Below are positions 1 to 7,986 of a stretch of 64,000 bases of DNA, piece by piece. Source of the stretch: Paracoccus endophyticus (GTDB lineage: Bacteria > Pseudomonadota > Alphaproteobacteria > Rhodobacterales > Rhodobacteraceae); NCBI RefSeq assembly GCF_003286075.1, contig NZ_QLUV01000001.1:310001-374000 (forward strand), read 5' to 3'. The notes beneath the pieces were generated by a model that was not told where the DNA came from, searched no databases, and saw only the letters and a list, made by a program, of their open reading frames with translations. Numbering within the stretch: position 1 is the stretch's first letter; every line of letters starts with the position of its first letter. The position numbers and the translations under genes are program-made.

Positions 1-885
1 GGCGAACGCCCGGTCGAGATGCTGGCCTGGGAAAGCTTTGGCGAGGGCTGGGTCACGGACGCCGTCAAGCAGCTGAAGCTGGACGCCACCGTTCGCCGCG
101 CCGACTATGGCCGGATCGTCGATCTCGCGCAGGTGGATTTCGACCGCGACGTCGTCTTCACCTGGAACGGCACCACCAGCGGCGTCTGCCTGCCGAACGG
201 CGACGCGATTCCCGCCGACCGCGCCGGGCTGACGATCTGCGACGCGACCAGCGCCGCCTTTGCCATGGACCTGCCGTGGGACAAGCTGGATGTGGTGACC
301 TTCAGCTGGCAGAAGGTGCTGGGCGGCGAGGGCGCGCACGGTGTCCTGATCCTGTCGCCGCGCGCGGTTGCCCGGCTGGAAAGCTATGTTCCCGACCGCC
401 CGCTACCCAAGATCTTTCGCCTGACCAAGGGCGGCAAGCTGATCGAGGGCATCTTCACCGGCGAGACGATCAACACGCCCTCGATGCTGTGCGTCGAGGA
501 TTACATCGTGGCCCTGGAATGGGCGCAGTCGGTCGGCGGACTGGACGGGCTGATCACGCGGTCGCAGGCCAATGCGCGCGTCGTGGCCGAGTTCGTGAAC
601 GGGCGCGACTGGATCGAGAACCTGGCAGCGGACCCCGCGACGGCCTCGACCACCTCGGTCTGCCTGCGCTTTACCGATCCGCGCATCCGCGACGCCGCGG
701 CGTTTGCCAAGGCCGTCGCCAAGCGGCTGGAGAAGGAAGGCGTGGCCCTTGATATCGGCGCCTATCGCGACGCCCCGCCGGGCCTGCGGATCTGGTGCGG
801 ATCGACGGTCGAAACGGCCGACGTGGCCGCGCTGATGCCGTGGATCGACTGGGCGTTCCAGCAGGAACTGGCCGCGCAGGCCTGA
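1..885 (+). CDS. serC: Phosphoserine aminotransferase, 5' end cut by window edge
   Basis: PLP-dependent aminotransferase that turns 3-phosphohydroxypyruvate plus glutamate into phosphoserine, the second step of serine synthesis. The frame is open from base 1, so the visible 294 residues are the C-terminal three quarters of a protein of about 385 residues. The fragment matches the Rhodobacteraceae-type SerC throughout. The PLP lysine is expected in the [13 protein letters not shown] stretch, and a [11 protein letters not shown] segment follows it. The gene ends at the TGA at 883-885 and precedes serA by about 100 bases on the same strand, so the two catalyse successive steps (serA first, then serC). 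An internal ATG at 19 is not the start because homology continues upstream of it. Confidence 0.95.
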   Translation, partial: GERPVEMLAWESFGEGWVTDAVKQLKLDATVRRADYGRIVDLAQVDFDRDVVFTWNGTTSGVCLPNGDAIPADRAGLTICDATSAAFAMDLPWDKLDVVTFSWQKVLGGEGAHGVLILSPRAVARLESYVPDRPLPKIFRLTKGGKLIEGIFTGETINTPSMLCVEDYIVALEWAQSVGGLDGLITRSQANARVVAEFVNGRDWIENLAADPATASTTSVCLRFTDPRIRDAAAFAKAVAKRLEKEGVALDIGAYRDAPPGLRIWCGSTVETADVAALMPWIDWAFQQELAAQA

Positions 886-890
886 CGCTG

Positions 891-936
891 CCGGGGGCGC
901 TGCCCCCGGACCCCCGGGATATTTCCACAAGAAAGA
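891..936 (+). repeat. GC-rich palindromic element downstream of serC
   Basis: An 8-bp perfect stem (891-898 with 902-909, loop 899-901) is followed by CCCCCGGGATATTT and an A-rich AAGAAAGAA segment. From general familiarity, this hairpin plus GATATTT plus AAGAA arrangement is common after genes in Rhodobacteraceae genomes and probably acts as a terminator or REP-like element. It lacks a clean U-tract directly after the stem, so serC-serA read-through remains possible. No second copy was noticed in this window. Confidence 0.45.
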
Positions 937-984
937 ACAGGGCAGACGAGCGCGTGGCGCCCTGCCGTTCACAGGAGCATGACA

Positions 985-2577
985 ATGGCACCCAAGGTTC
1001 TGGTTTCCGACGCGCTGAGCGAAACCGCCGTCCAGATCTTCCGCGACCGCGGGGTCGAGGTGGACTACATGCCCGACCTGGGCAAGGACAAGGACAGGCT
1101 GGCCGAGATCATCGGCAACTATGACGGGCTGGCGATCCGGTCCGCGACCAAGGTCACCGAAAAGCTGCTGGAGCGGGCGACGCGTCTCAAGGTCATCGGC
1201 CGCGCGGGCATCGGCGTGGACAACGTGGACATCCCGGCCGCGTCGAAAAAGGGCGTGATCGTGATGAACACGCCCTTCGGCAACAGCGTCACCACCGCCG
1301 AGCACGCGATCGCGCTGATGTTCGCGGTGGCGCGGCAACTGCCCGAGGCGTCCTTCAGCACCCATGCCGGCAAATGGGAAAAGAACCGCTTCATGGGGGT
1401 CGAGCTGTTCAACAAGACCCTGGGCCTGATCGGGGCGGGCAACATCGGGTCCATCGTGGCCAACCGCGCGCTGGGGCTGCACATGAAGGTCGTGGCCTAT
1501 GACCCTTTCCTCTCCGAGGACCGCGCCCGCGAGATCGGCGTCACCAAGGTCGAGCTGGACGAGTTGCTGCGGCGCGCCGACTTCATCAGCCTGCACGTGC
1601 CGCTGACCGACAAGACCCGCAACATCCTGTCGGCCGAAAACCTGGCCAAGACCAAGCCCGGCGTCCGCATCGTCAACGCCGCCCGCGGCGGCCTGATCGA
1701 CGAGGCCGCGCTGGCCGAGATGCTGAGGTCGGGCCATGTCGCCGGCGCGGCGCTGGACGTGTTCGCCGAGGAGCCCGCCACGAACAGCCCGCTGTTCAAC
1801 CTGCCCAATGTCGTGGTGACGCCGCACCTGGGCGCCTCGACCAGCGAGGCGCAGGAGAACGTCGCCCTGCAGGTGGCCGAGCAGATGTCGGATTACCTGC
1901 TGACCGGGGCGGTCCAGAACGCCCTGAACATGCCCAGCGTGACCGCCGAAGAGGCCGCGATCATGGGCCCCTGGATCAAGCTGGCCGGCCATTTGGGCAG
2001 CTTTGTCGGGCAGATGACCGACGAGCCGATCAAGGCCGTAAACATCCTGTACGACGGCGTCGCGTCCACCATGAACCTGAACGCGCTGAACGCCGCGGTC
2101 ATCGCGGGCGTGATGAAGGCCGCGAACCCCGATGTGAACATGGTGTCCGCCCCGGTGATCGCCAAGGAACGCGGCATCCACATCGCCACCACCACCCAGG
2201 ACAAGTCCGGCGTCTACGACGGCTATATCAAGGTCACGATGGTGACGGGCGACCGCGAGCGGTCCATCGCCGGCACGGTCTTCAGCGACGGCAAGCCGCG
2301 CTTCATCCAGATCCGCGGCATCAACGTCGATGCCGAGATCGGCGAGCACATGATGTACACCCGCAACCGCGACGTGCCGGGCGTCATCGGCACGCTCGGG
2401 ATGACGCTGGGGGGCCTGGGCGTGAACATGGCGAACTTTACCCTGGGGCGGGCGGCCAACGGCGGCGACGCCATCGCCATCACCTATCTGGACGAGCCGC
2501 TGCGCGACGACGTGCGCGCGGCGCTGCTGGCCACGGGCAAGTTCGAGCAGGTGCGGCCGCTGCGCTTTCAACTGTAA
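985..2577 (+). CDS. serA: D-3-phosphoglycerate dehydrogenase (long form with ACT domain)
   Basis: Oxidises 3-phosphoglycerate to 3-phosphohydroxypyruvate with NAD+, the committed step of serine synthesis. The 530-residue length is that of the long SerA form. The Rossmann motif GLIGAGNIGS lies near residue 150, the catalytic-domain stretches ARGGLIDE and PHLGASTSEAQ follow, then an intervening domain and a C-terminal ACT domain (from about residue 455, DVPGVIGTLG). Two in-frame ATGs occur at 979 and 985. The AGGAG at 973-977 is only one base from the first but seven from the second, so 985 is preferred. The ACT domain suggests serine feedback control, as known for the family. Confidence 0.96.
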   Translation: MAPKVLVSDALSETAVQIFRDRGVEVDYMPDLGKDKDRLAEIIGNYDGLAIRSATKVTEKLLERATRLKVIGRAGIGVDNVDIPAASKKGVIVMNTPFGNSVTTAEHAIALMFAVARQLPEASFSTHAGKWEKNRFMGVELFNKTLGLIGAGNIGSIVANRALGLHMKVVAYDPFLSEDRAREIGVTKVELDELLRRADFISLHVPLTDKTRNILSAENLAKTKPGVRIVNAARGGLIDEAALAEMLRSGHVAGAALDVFAEEPATNSPLFNLPNVVVTPHLGASTSEAQENVALQVAEQMSDYLLTGAVQNALNMPSVTAEEAAIMGPWIKLAGHLGSFVGQMTDEPIKAVNILYDGVASTMNLNALNAAVIAGVMKAANPDVNMVSAPVIAKERGIHIATTTQDKSGVYDGYIKVTMVTGDRERSIAGTVFSDGKPRFIQIRGINVDAEIGEHMMYTRNRDVPGVIGTLGMTLGGLGVNMANFTLGRAANGGDAIAITYLDEPLRDDVRAALLATGKFEQVRPLRFQL

Positions 2578-2594
2578 ACACTGGACAATCACAA

Positions 2595-2621
2595 AACCCC
2601 CGGCCCACTCTGCCGGGGGTT
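2595..2621. terminator. Hairpin after serA
   Basis: A perfect 10-bp stem (2595-2604 with 2612-2621) with a 7-base loop lies 17 bases after the serA stop. Only TT follows it on the + strand, whereas the complementary strand reads TTTT after the stem. It may therefore work mainly as a bidirectional or processing hairpin. Confidence 0.55.
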
Positions 2622-2639
2622 CGGGCACGGGGGAACGCC

Positions 2640-3398
2640 ATGCGGATCTATGCCATCGGCGATATCCACGGCCAGCTTGACCTGCTGCGGCAAGCCCATC
2701 GGCGCATCGCCGACGACGGCGGCGAGGATGCGACGATCATCCATGTCGGCGACCTGATCGACCGCGGCCCGCAATCCTGCGGCGTCGTCGACCACCTGAT
2801 CGAGGGGCAGGTTCGCGGCCGCGACTGGGTGGTTCTCAAGGGCAACCACGACCGCATGCTGCCCGCCTTCCTGCGCGATCCCGACTGGGTCGATCCGGGC
2901 ATCAGGTCGGGCCGGCCCTGGATTGCCCATGACAACATGGGCGCAGCCGCGACCCTTGCGTCCTATGGAATCGCCGACGCGGGCCAGCGCGAAGTCGCCG
3001 CCGTTCACGCCGAGGCGCTGGCCCGCGTTCCTGCGCATCATGCGCGCTGGCTGGACGCGCTGCCGGCCTGGCACCTGACACCGCGGGCGCTGTTCGTCCA
3101 TGCCGGGCTGCGCCCCGGCGTCGACCTGCGCGACCAGGTCGAGGACGACCTTCTGTGGATCCGCCAGCCCTTCGTCGAGGACCACCGCGACCATGGCGTG
3201 CTGGTCGTGCATGGCCACACGCCGGTCCGGCGGCCCACGCACTATGGCAACCGCCTGAACCTGGACACCGGCGCGGCCTATGGCGGGCCGCTGAGCGCCG
3301 TGCGGCTGGACGCGGACGGGATCTGGTGGCTCAGCGACGCGGGTCCCCGGCCGGTCGTCCCGGGTGCGGACGACAGGGCCGATGGCGGGGAAATGTGA
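2640..3398 (+). CDS. Calcineurin-like metallophosphoesterase (PrpE/ApaH/Ser-Thr phosphatase type)
   Basis: A 252-residue soluble metallophosphoesterase. The family signature is complete: GDIHG at residue 7, GDLIDRGP near 38, GNHD near 66, then later metal-binding histidines in HAGL and VVHGHTP. These bind two divalent metals and activate water to cleave phosphoesters. Relatives include phosphoprotein phosphatases and diadenosine tetraphosphatases, and the sequence alone does not decide the substrate. The start is supported by GGGGGAA seven bases upstream. It lies alone between the serA hairpin and hspQ. Confidence 0.88.
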   Translation: MRIYAIGDIHGQLDLLRQAHRRIADDGGEDATIIHVGDLIDRGPQSCGVVDHLIEGQVRGRDWVVLKGNHDRMLPAFLRDPDWVDPGIRSGRPWIAHDNMGAAATLASYGIADAGQREVAAVHAEALARVPAHHARWLDALPAWHLTPRALFVHAGLRPGVDLRDQVEDDLLWIRQPFVEDHRDHGVLVVHGHTPVRRPTHYGNRLNLDTGAAYGGPLSAVRLDADGIWWLSDAGPRPVVPGADDRADGGEM

Positions 3399-3411
3399 CT
3401 CAAGGTTGAGT
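3398..3411. promoter_or_regulatory. Perfect palindrome upstream of hspQ
   Basis: ACTCAA-GG-TTGAGT is a perfect inverted repeat with two spacer bases. It overlaps the last base of the preceding phosphatase stop codon and lies about 90 bases before hspQ. It could be an operator or part of the hspQ control region. No regulator can be named from sequence alone. The CCTATCTA at about 3460-3470 resembles a -10 element but no convincing -35 is spaced to it. Confidence 0.3.
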
Positions 3412-3499
3412 GATCCTGCGCGCCCGACGTGGACGCGCGTAGACTTTCGACAACGATTGGCCTATCTACCTCAGCCATCACGAATGCAGGGCGCGCAAG

Positions 3500-3820
3500 A
3501 TGCGACAGGCGAAATACAACATCGGGCAGGTGGTCCGCCACCGGCAGCATCCCTTTCGCGGCGTGATCTTCGACGTGGATGCCGTCTTTTCCAACACCGA
3601 GGAATGGTATCAGTCCATCCCCGAGGACTGCCGCCCGTCCAAGGACCAGCCCTATTACCACCTGTATGCCGAAACCGAGGCGACCTATTACGTCGCCTAT
3701 GTCTCGGAACAGAACCTGGTCGCCGACCCCTCGGGCGAGCCGCTGGAGCATCCCCAGCTGATCGGCCTGTTCGGCGAATTCGACGACGGCCGCTATACGT
3801 TGCAGCACGGGCTGAACTGA
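3500..3820 (+). CDS. hspQ: Heat shock protein HspQ
   Basis: A 106-residue protein of the HspQ/YccV hemimethylated-DNA-binding-like family. Diagnostic features are the N-terminal KYNIGQVVRHRQHPFRGVIFD segment, the EEWYQSIP motif and the PYYHLYAE...YVAYVSEQNLV core. In enterobacteria HspQ is a heat-inducible specificity factor for the Lon protease, and alphaproteobacterial members are expected to be similar. The length is full for the family. The Shine-Dalgarno is weak (GGGCGCGCAAG). Confidence 0.9.
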   Translation: MRQAKYNIGQVVRHRQHPFRGVIFDVDAVFSNTEEWYQSIPEDCRPSKDQPYYHLYAETEATYYVAYVSEQNLVADPSGEPLEHPQLIGLFGEFDDGRYTLQHGLN

Positions 3821-3904
3821 CGGCGCGCCACCGCGCGCCGCACGTCCCCGCGCCATGTCCCGCACACCCCCGACCCTGCGCGTTCGTCGCGGCCCGGCCC
3901 TATC

Positions 3905-4657
3905 GTGCTGACCGCCGAGGTCGTGGCGCTGCTGGTGGCAGCCGCGGGCGTGGCGGGGTTCGTCGATTCCATCGCCGGCGGCGGCGGGCTGATCACCGTG
4001 CCCGCGCTGATGCTGGCGGGCCTGCCGCCCGACCAGGCGCTGGCCACCAACAAGGTGCAGGGCAGCTTCGGCGCGGCCACCGCCGCCGCCAGCTATGCCC
4101 GCAGCGGGCTGGTCGACCTGCGCGCGCAACTGCCGACCGCCGCGCTGGCGTTCGGCGCCCGCGTCGCGGGCGCGGCGCTGGTCACGGCCATCCCGACCGG
4201 GGCGCTGCGCGTGATCCTGCCCGTGGTGCTGATCGCCGTCGCGCTGTTCTTCGCGCTCAAGCCCGGGCTGGACGACACCGACCGCGCGGCCCGGCTGACG
4301 CGCGGCGCGTTTGCGCTGACGGCGGTGCCGGTCGTGGGCTTTTACGACGGGCTGATCGGGCCGGGGGCGGGGGCGTTCTACATGCTGTCGTTCGTGATGC
4401 TGGCGGGCTTTGGCGTGCTGCGGGCCACGGCGCACACCAAGCTGTTGAACTGTGCGTCCAACCTGGGCGGGCTTGCGGCCTTTGCGCTGACCGGGCAGCC
4501 GCTGTGGCTGGTCGGCCTGGCGATGGGCGCGGCGCAGATGGCCGGGGCCTGGGCGGGATCGCGCGTGGCGATGCGGATCGGCGCGCGGGTGATCAAGCCG
4601 CTGCTGGTCGTCACATCGACCGCGCTGGCGCTGCGCCTGTTGTGGCAGATGGCCTGA
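3905..4657 (+). CDS. TSUP (TauE/SafE) family membrane permease
   Basis: A 250-residue polytopic inner-membrane protein with about eight hydrophobic segments and the family's GFVDSIAGGGGLITVPAL signature at the N-terminus, repeated in degenerate form as FYDGLIGPGAGAFYMLSFV in the second half. The family exports or imports sulfite, sulfoacetate and related anions, and this member's substrate cannot be assigned. The start is taken as GTG because the signature begins directly after it; no clear ribosome-binding site is visible. It is convergent with the asparaginase gene. Confidence 0.85.
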   Translation: MLTAEVVALLVAAAGVAGFVDSIAGGGGLITVPALMLAGLPPDQALATNKVQGSFGAATAAASYARSGLVDLRAQLPTAALAFGARVAGAALVTAIPTGALRVILPVVLIAVALFFALKPGLDDTDRAARLTRGAFALTAVPVVGFYDGLIGPGAGAFYMLSFVMLAGFGVLRATAHTKLLNCASNLGGLAAFALTGQPLWLVGLAMGAAQMAGAWAGSRVAMRIGARVIKPLLVVTSTALALRLLWQMA

Positions 4658-4826
4658 AGGGGCGGCGCCCCGCCTGCCAGCGGGACGCCGAATCGTCGGG
4701 GAACGGCAGCGGCGGCCGGGGTCGCGCGCTGGAACAAGACTGGCATGGCAAGGTGACAGCGCCGTGACGCGGCGCGGGCGCCGGACGGCGTGGGCCGGAC
4801 GGGGGGGACCGGACGGGGGCGGGCCT

Positions 4827-5831
4827 TCAGGCCGCGAACCCCGGGGCCTGCCGCAGCTCCGCGACCGCGGTGCCGCGCCAGTTCCGCAGCGGCCCGGTCA
4901 GGCACTGCGCGACCACCGGATGATCGGCCGCCAGCAGCCCCAGGCGGACCAGCAGCGCGGTGATCGCGGCCTCGGACCCGCGGGTGCCGCCGTCGGCGAC
5001 CTTCAGCGCGATGCCCAGGCCCCGGTCGGGGGCGATCGCGACGAACACCGCCTCGGCCCCGGTCTTGACGGCGACCCGCCCGCCCATCGCGCGCATCAGG
5101 GCAGTGCAGGCGCGCCCTTCGCCCGCGACCAGTTCGGGGTGCGCGACCATCGCCTGCACCAGCCGGGTCATCGCCTGCCCGCGCAGGCCGGTCCCGGGAT
5201 TGGCGAACGCGGCCATCGCGCGGGCCAGCCCGGCGACCGTGGTGGCAAAGTTCGGGGCCGAGCAGCCGTCGATGCCGTAGCCCGCGACGGGCGCGCCGGT
5301 CACAGCCTCGGTCGCGTCCAGGACGGCCTGCTGCACGGGATGGTCGATCTCGTGATACTCGGGGCCCGCGCCCAGGTGCCGGGCCAGCGTCAGGAACCCC
5401 GCGTGCTTGCCCGAACAGTTGTTGTGCAGCTGGCACGGCGCGGTGTCCGAGCAGGTCAGCCGCTTCGCCTCAAGCCGGTCGTTGGGCATGTGGACGCCGC
5501 AGCGCAGGTCCGGCTCGGCCAGGCCCAGCGCCGCCAGCCAGCCGCCCACGCGCGCGACATGATCGGCCGCCCCCTGGTGGCTGGCGCAGGCCAGCGCCAG
5601 ATGCGCGGGCGTCAGCCGCGCGGCATCGGCCGCGCCGCTTTCCACCAGCGGCAGGGCCTGGATCATCTTGCACGACGAGCGCGGGAAGATCACCGCATCG
5701 GGGTCGCCCCAGGCCTGCACGACGCCCGCACTGTCGCAGATCACGACATGGCCGCGATGCACGCTTTCCAGCAGGCCGCCCCGCCACAGCTCGATCAGAT
5801 CCGCCGCCGCCATCCGGTTTTCCTTTGACAT
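4827..5831 (-). CDS. L-asparaginase II family protein
   Basis: A 334-residue asparaginase of the Rhizobium-type asparaginase II family (distinct from the E. coli AnsA/AnsB fold), which hydrolyses asparagine to aspartate and ammonia. Recognisable parts are ELWRGGLLESVHRGHVV, the PRSSCKM serine/lysine motif near residue 52, the CASHQG segment and NNCSGKHAGFL near residue 140. No signal peptide is evident, so it is probably cytoplasmic. Two starts are possible, the ATG at 5831 preceded by GAGGGAAA and a second ATG at 5813 preceded by AAAGGAAA. The second gives an N-terminus closer to known homologues. Confidence 0.9.
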   Translation of the reverse strand: MSKENRMAAADLIELWRGGLLESVHRGHVVICDSAGVVQAWGDPDAVIFPRSSCKMIQALPLVESGAADAARLTPAHLALACASHQGAADHVARVGGWLAALGLAEPDLRCGVHMPNDRLEAKRLTCSDTAPCQLHNNCSGKHAGFLTLARHLGAGPEYHEIDHPVQQAVLDATEAVTGAPVAGYGIDGCSAPNFATTVAGLARAMAAFANPGTGLRGQAMTRLVQAMVAHPELVAGEGRACTALMRAMGGRVAVKTGAEAVFVAIAPDRGLGIALKVADGGTRGSEAAITALLVRLGLLAADHPVVAQCLTGPLRNWRGTAVAELRQAPGFAA

Positions 5832-5858
5832 TCGCGCGATTTCCCTCTTGCAGGTCTT

Positions 5859-5886
5859 TTGCCCTGCGGGACTTTTCGCTTATCTT
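5859..5886 (+). promoter_or_regulatory. Predicted sigma-70-type promoter of the IalB-like gene
   Basis: TTGCCC (5859-5864) and TATCTT (5881-5886) are separated by 16 bases, placing transcription start near 5893 and a leader of about 65 bases before the ATG at 5958. It overlaps the divergent region upstream of the asparaginase gene. Confidence 0.4.
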
Positions 5887-5957
5887 CGCGCCGGGCGGTC
5901 GACAAGACCACCACCAGACGCGACACCCGCGATCAGACGGGGCAGGAGGCAGAGAGC

Positions 5958-6482
5958 ATGACCATCCATACGATCCGCAGATTCGGCTTGGCGGCGGTGA
6001 CGCTGGCGGCCCTGGCCTCGCCCGCGCTCGCGGCCGAGCCCAAGGTGCTGGGCAGCGAGGGGGACTGGACCGCTTTTGGCGGCGACGCGCCCAAGGAATG
6101 CTGGGCGGTGTCGCCTCCGAAATCGAGCCGCAACACCGACGCCGAGGGCAACCCCAAGGAGGTCACGCGCAGCGACATCCGCCTGTACATCGCCTATCGC
6201 CCCGGCCAGAACGGCGAGGTGTCGTTCCAGGGCGGCTATCCCTTTGCGCCCGACAGCACCGTCGAGGTCGATGTCGGCGGCACCAAGTTCAAGCTGTTCA
6301 CCGAGGGCGAGAACGCCTGGACCGGATCGCCGGACGAGGACGCCAAGCTGATCAGCGCCCTGCGTGCGGGGTCCAGCGCGGTCATCTCGGGCCGTTCGGC
6401 GCGCGGCACGCGCACGGCCGACACCTTCTCGCTGTCGGGCATCACCGCCATGACCAACACCGCGCGCGAGACCTGCAAGTAA
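5958..6482 (+). CDS. Invasion-associated locus B (IalB)-like secreted protein
   Basis: A 174-residue exported protein. The signal peptide is [19 protein letters not shown] followed by an ASPALAAEP cleavage region. The mature part resembles the IalB family, whose members occur widely in alphaproteobacteria as small periplasmic proteins of unclear role; the name comes from Bartonella. Key stretches are [26 protein letters not shown] and a C-terminal [17 protein letters not shown], with cysteines near both ends of the domain that could form a disulfide. The start is fixed by AGGAGG at 5944-5949, eight bases from the ATG. A strong terminator follows. Confidence 0.85.
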   Translation: MTIHTIRRFGLAAVTLAALASPALAAEPKVLGSEGDWTAFGGDAPKECWAVSPPKSSRNTDAEGNPKEVTRSDIRLYIAYRPGQNGEVSFQGGYPFAPDSTVEVDVGGTKFKLFTEGENAWTGSPDEDAKLISALRAGSSAVISGRSARGTRTADTFSLSGITAMTNTARETCK

Positions 6483-6530
6483 GACGATGCGCCCGCACCC
6501 TGCCCAAGGGCGGGGACTTGTGCTATGGCA

Positions 6531-6566
6531 GGGGCCGCCCCAGATCAGGGCGGCCCCGACTTTTTT
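6531..6566 (+). terminator. Rho-independent terminator of the IalB-like gene
   Basis: A perfect 10-bp GC stem (6531-6540 with 6548-6557), 7-base loop and a run of six T (6561-6566) lie about 50 bases after the stop. It ends only 16 bases before the rlmN start, so rlmN needs a promoter inside or very close to this element. Confidence 0.85.
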
Positions 6567-6582
6567 CCCGCTGACCCGGACC

Positions 6583-7836
6583 ATGCCCATGACCCCGCCT
6601 GCCCCCCGCGCGACCCATCCCGGCGCGCCGGCCACCCAGACGCCGGCAATCGACGCGGCCCGCGCGCAGGTGCCGATCACGCAGGATGTCCTGACCCTGC
6701 CCCGCGCCCTGCCCCCGGCCGAGCGGATCAACATCGTCGGGCTGACCCGCGACGGCCTTCGCGCCGCGCTGATCGCCGCCGGGACGCCGGACCGCCAGGC
6801 CCGGATGCGGGTCGGCCAGATCTGGCAGTGGGTCTATCACTGGGGGGTGCGCGACTTTGCGCAGATGACCAACCTTGCCAAGGAGTATCGCGCCTTCCTG
6901 GCCGCCCGATTCGAGGTCGCGCTGCCCGAGGTCGTCACCCGCCAGGTCAGCGAGGACGGCACCCGCAAGTACCTGCTGCGCATCGCCGGCGGGCACGAGG
7001 TCGAGACGGTCTACATCCCCGAGGACAACCGCGGCACGCTGTGCGTGTCCAGCCAGGTGGGCTGCACGCTGACCTGTTCGTTCTGCCACACCGGCACGCA
7101 GAAGCTGGTCCGCAACCTGACCGCGGGCGAGATCGTGGGCCAGTTGATGGTCGCCCGCGACGACCTGGGCGAATGGCCCGAGCCGGGCGCCCCCAAGGAC
7201 GAGACCCGGCTGGTCAGCAACCTTGTCCTGATGGGCATGGGCGAGCCGCTCTACAATTTCGAGAACGTGCGCGACGCGATGAAGGTGGTGATGGACGGCG
7301 AGGGGCTGAGCCTGTCGCGCCGGCGCATCACCCTGTCCACGTCCGGCGTGGTGCCCGAGATCGCCCGCACCGCCCAGGAAATCGGCTGCCTGCTGGCGGT
7401 CAGCTTTCACGCCACCACCGACGCGGTGCGCGACCGGCTGGTGCCGATCAACAGGAAATGGAACATCGACGACCTGCTGGGGGCGCTGCGCGACTATCCG
7501 CGCCTGTCCAACAGCGAGCGCATCACCTTTGAATACGTGATGCTGGACGGCGTGAACGACAGCGACGACGACGCGCGCCGGCTGATCCGGCTGATCCGCG
7601 GCATCCCGGCCAAGATCAACCTGATCCCGTTCAACGAATGGCCCGGCGCGCCCTATCGCCGCTCCTCGTGGGAGCGGATCGAGGCCTTTGCCGACATCAT
7701 CTACAAGGCGGGATACGCCAGCCCCATCCGCACGCCGCGGGGCGAGGACATCATGGCCGCCTGCGGCCAGCTCAAGTCCGCCACGGAACGCGGCCGCAAG
7801 TCGGCGGCGCAGGTCGCGGCCGAGGCAGGGATCTAG
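6583..7836 (+). CDS. rlmN: Dual-specificity 23S rRNA/tRNA adenine-C2 methyltransferase
   Basis: Radical-SAM enzyme that methylates C2 of A2503 in 23S rRNA and A37 of some tRNAs. The radical-SAM cysteine motif is CTLTCSFC, preceded by the family's [19 protein letters not shown] segment. [17 protein letters not shown] and [14 protein letters not shown] follow, and the MAACGQL near the C-terminus holds the second catalytic cysteine. The open frame extends upstream through the preceding terminator, so the start is uncertain. ATGs at 6583 and 6589 come just after the terminator, and related proteins begin near the [14 protein letters not shown] stretch, making the Pro/Ala-rich first 35 residues unusual. 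The encoded length from 6583 is 417 residues. Confidence 0.93.
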   Translation: MPMTPPAPRATHPGAPATQTPAIDAARAQVPITQDVLTLPRALPPAERINIVGLTRDGLRAALIAAGTPDRQARMRVGQIWQWVYHWGVRDFAQMTNLAKEYRAFLAARFEVALPEVVTRQVSEDGTRKYLLRIAGGHEVETVYIPEDNRGTLCVSSQVGCTLTCSFCHTGTQKLVRNLTAGEIVGQLMVARDDLGEWPEPGAPKDETRLVSNLVLMGMGEPLYNFENVRDAMKVVMDGEGLSLSRRRITLSTSGVVPEIARTAQEIGCLLAVSFHATTDAVRDRLVPINRKWNIDDLLGALRDYPRLSNSERITFEYVMLDGVNDSDDDARRLIRLIRGIPAKINLIPFNEWPGAPYRRSSWERIEAFADIIYKAGYASPIRTPRGEDIMAACGQLKSATERGRKSAAQVAAEAGI

Positions 7837-7926
7837 CGCCGCGGGACCGCGGCCGCGTCCTGCCCCGGCGGGACCGGGCCAACCGCGCGGTGCGCCCCAG
7901 TTCCGCTGGCCTCACGGCCGCTTGCC

Positions 7927-7955
7927 TTGCCCCCTGTCCCCGCGGGGCGTAGAAC
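7927..7955 (+). promoter_or_regulatory. Predicted promoter of gpmI
   Basis: TTGCCC (7927-7932) and TAGAAC (7950-7955) are separated by 17 bases, about 30 bases upstream of the gpmI ATG, whose CAGGGA ribosome-binding site lies just ahead of it. The match is moderate at both boxes. Confidence 0.4.
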
Positions 7956-7986
7956 CCGCCCGGACCGATCAGGCACAGGGACCGTC

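Noticed and set aside
403..2628. Very long open frame on the - strand opposite serC-serA (741 codons)
   Set aside because: It is antisense to two clearly conserved genes, is rich in Arg/His/Gly/Gln as expected for the complement of GC-rich coding DNA, and matches no family.
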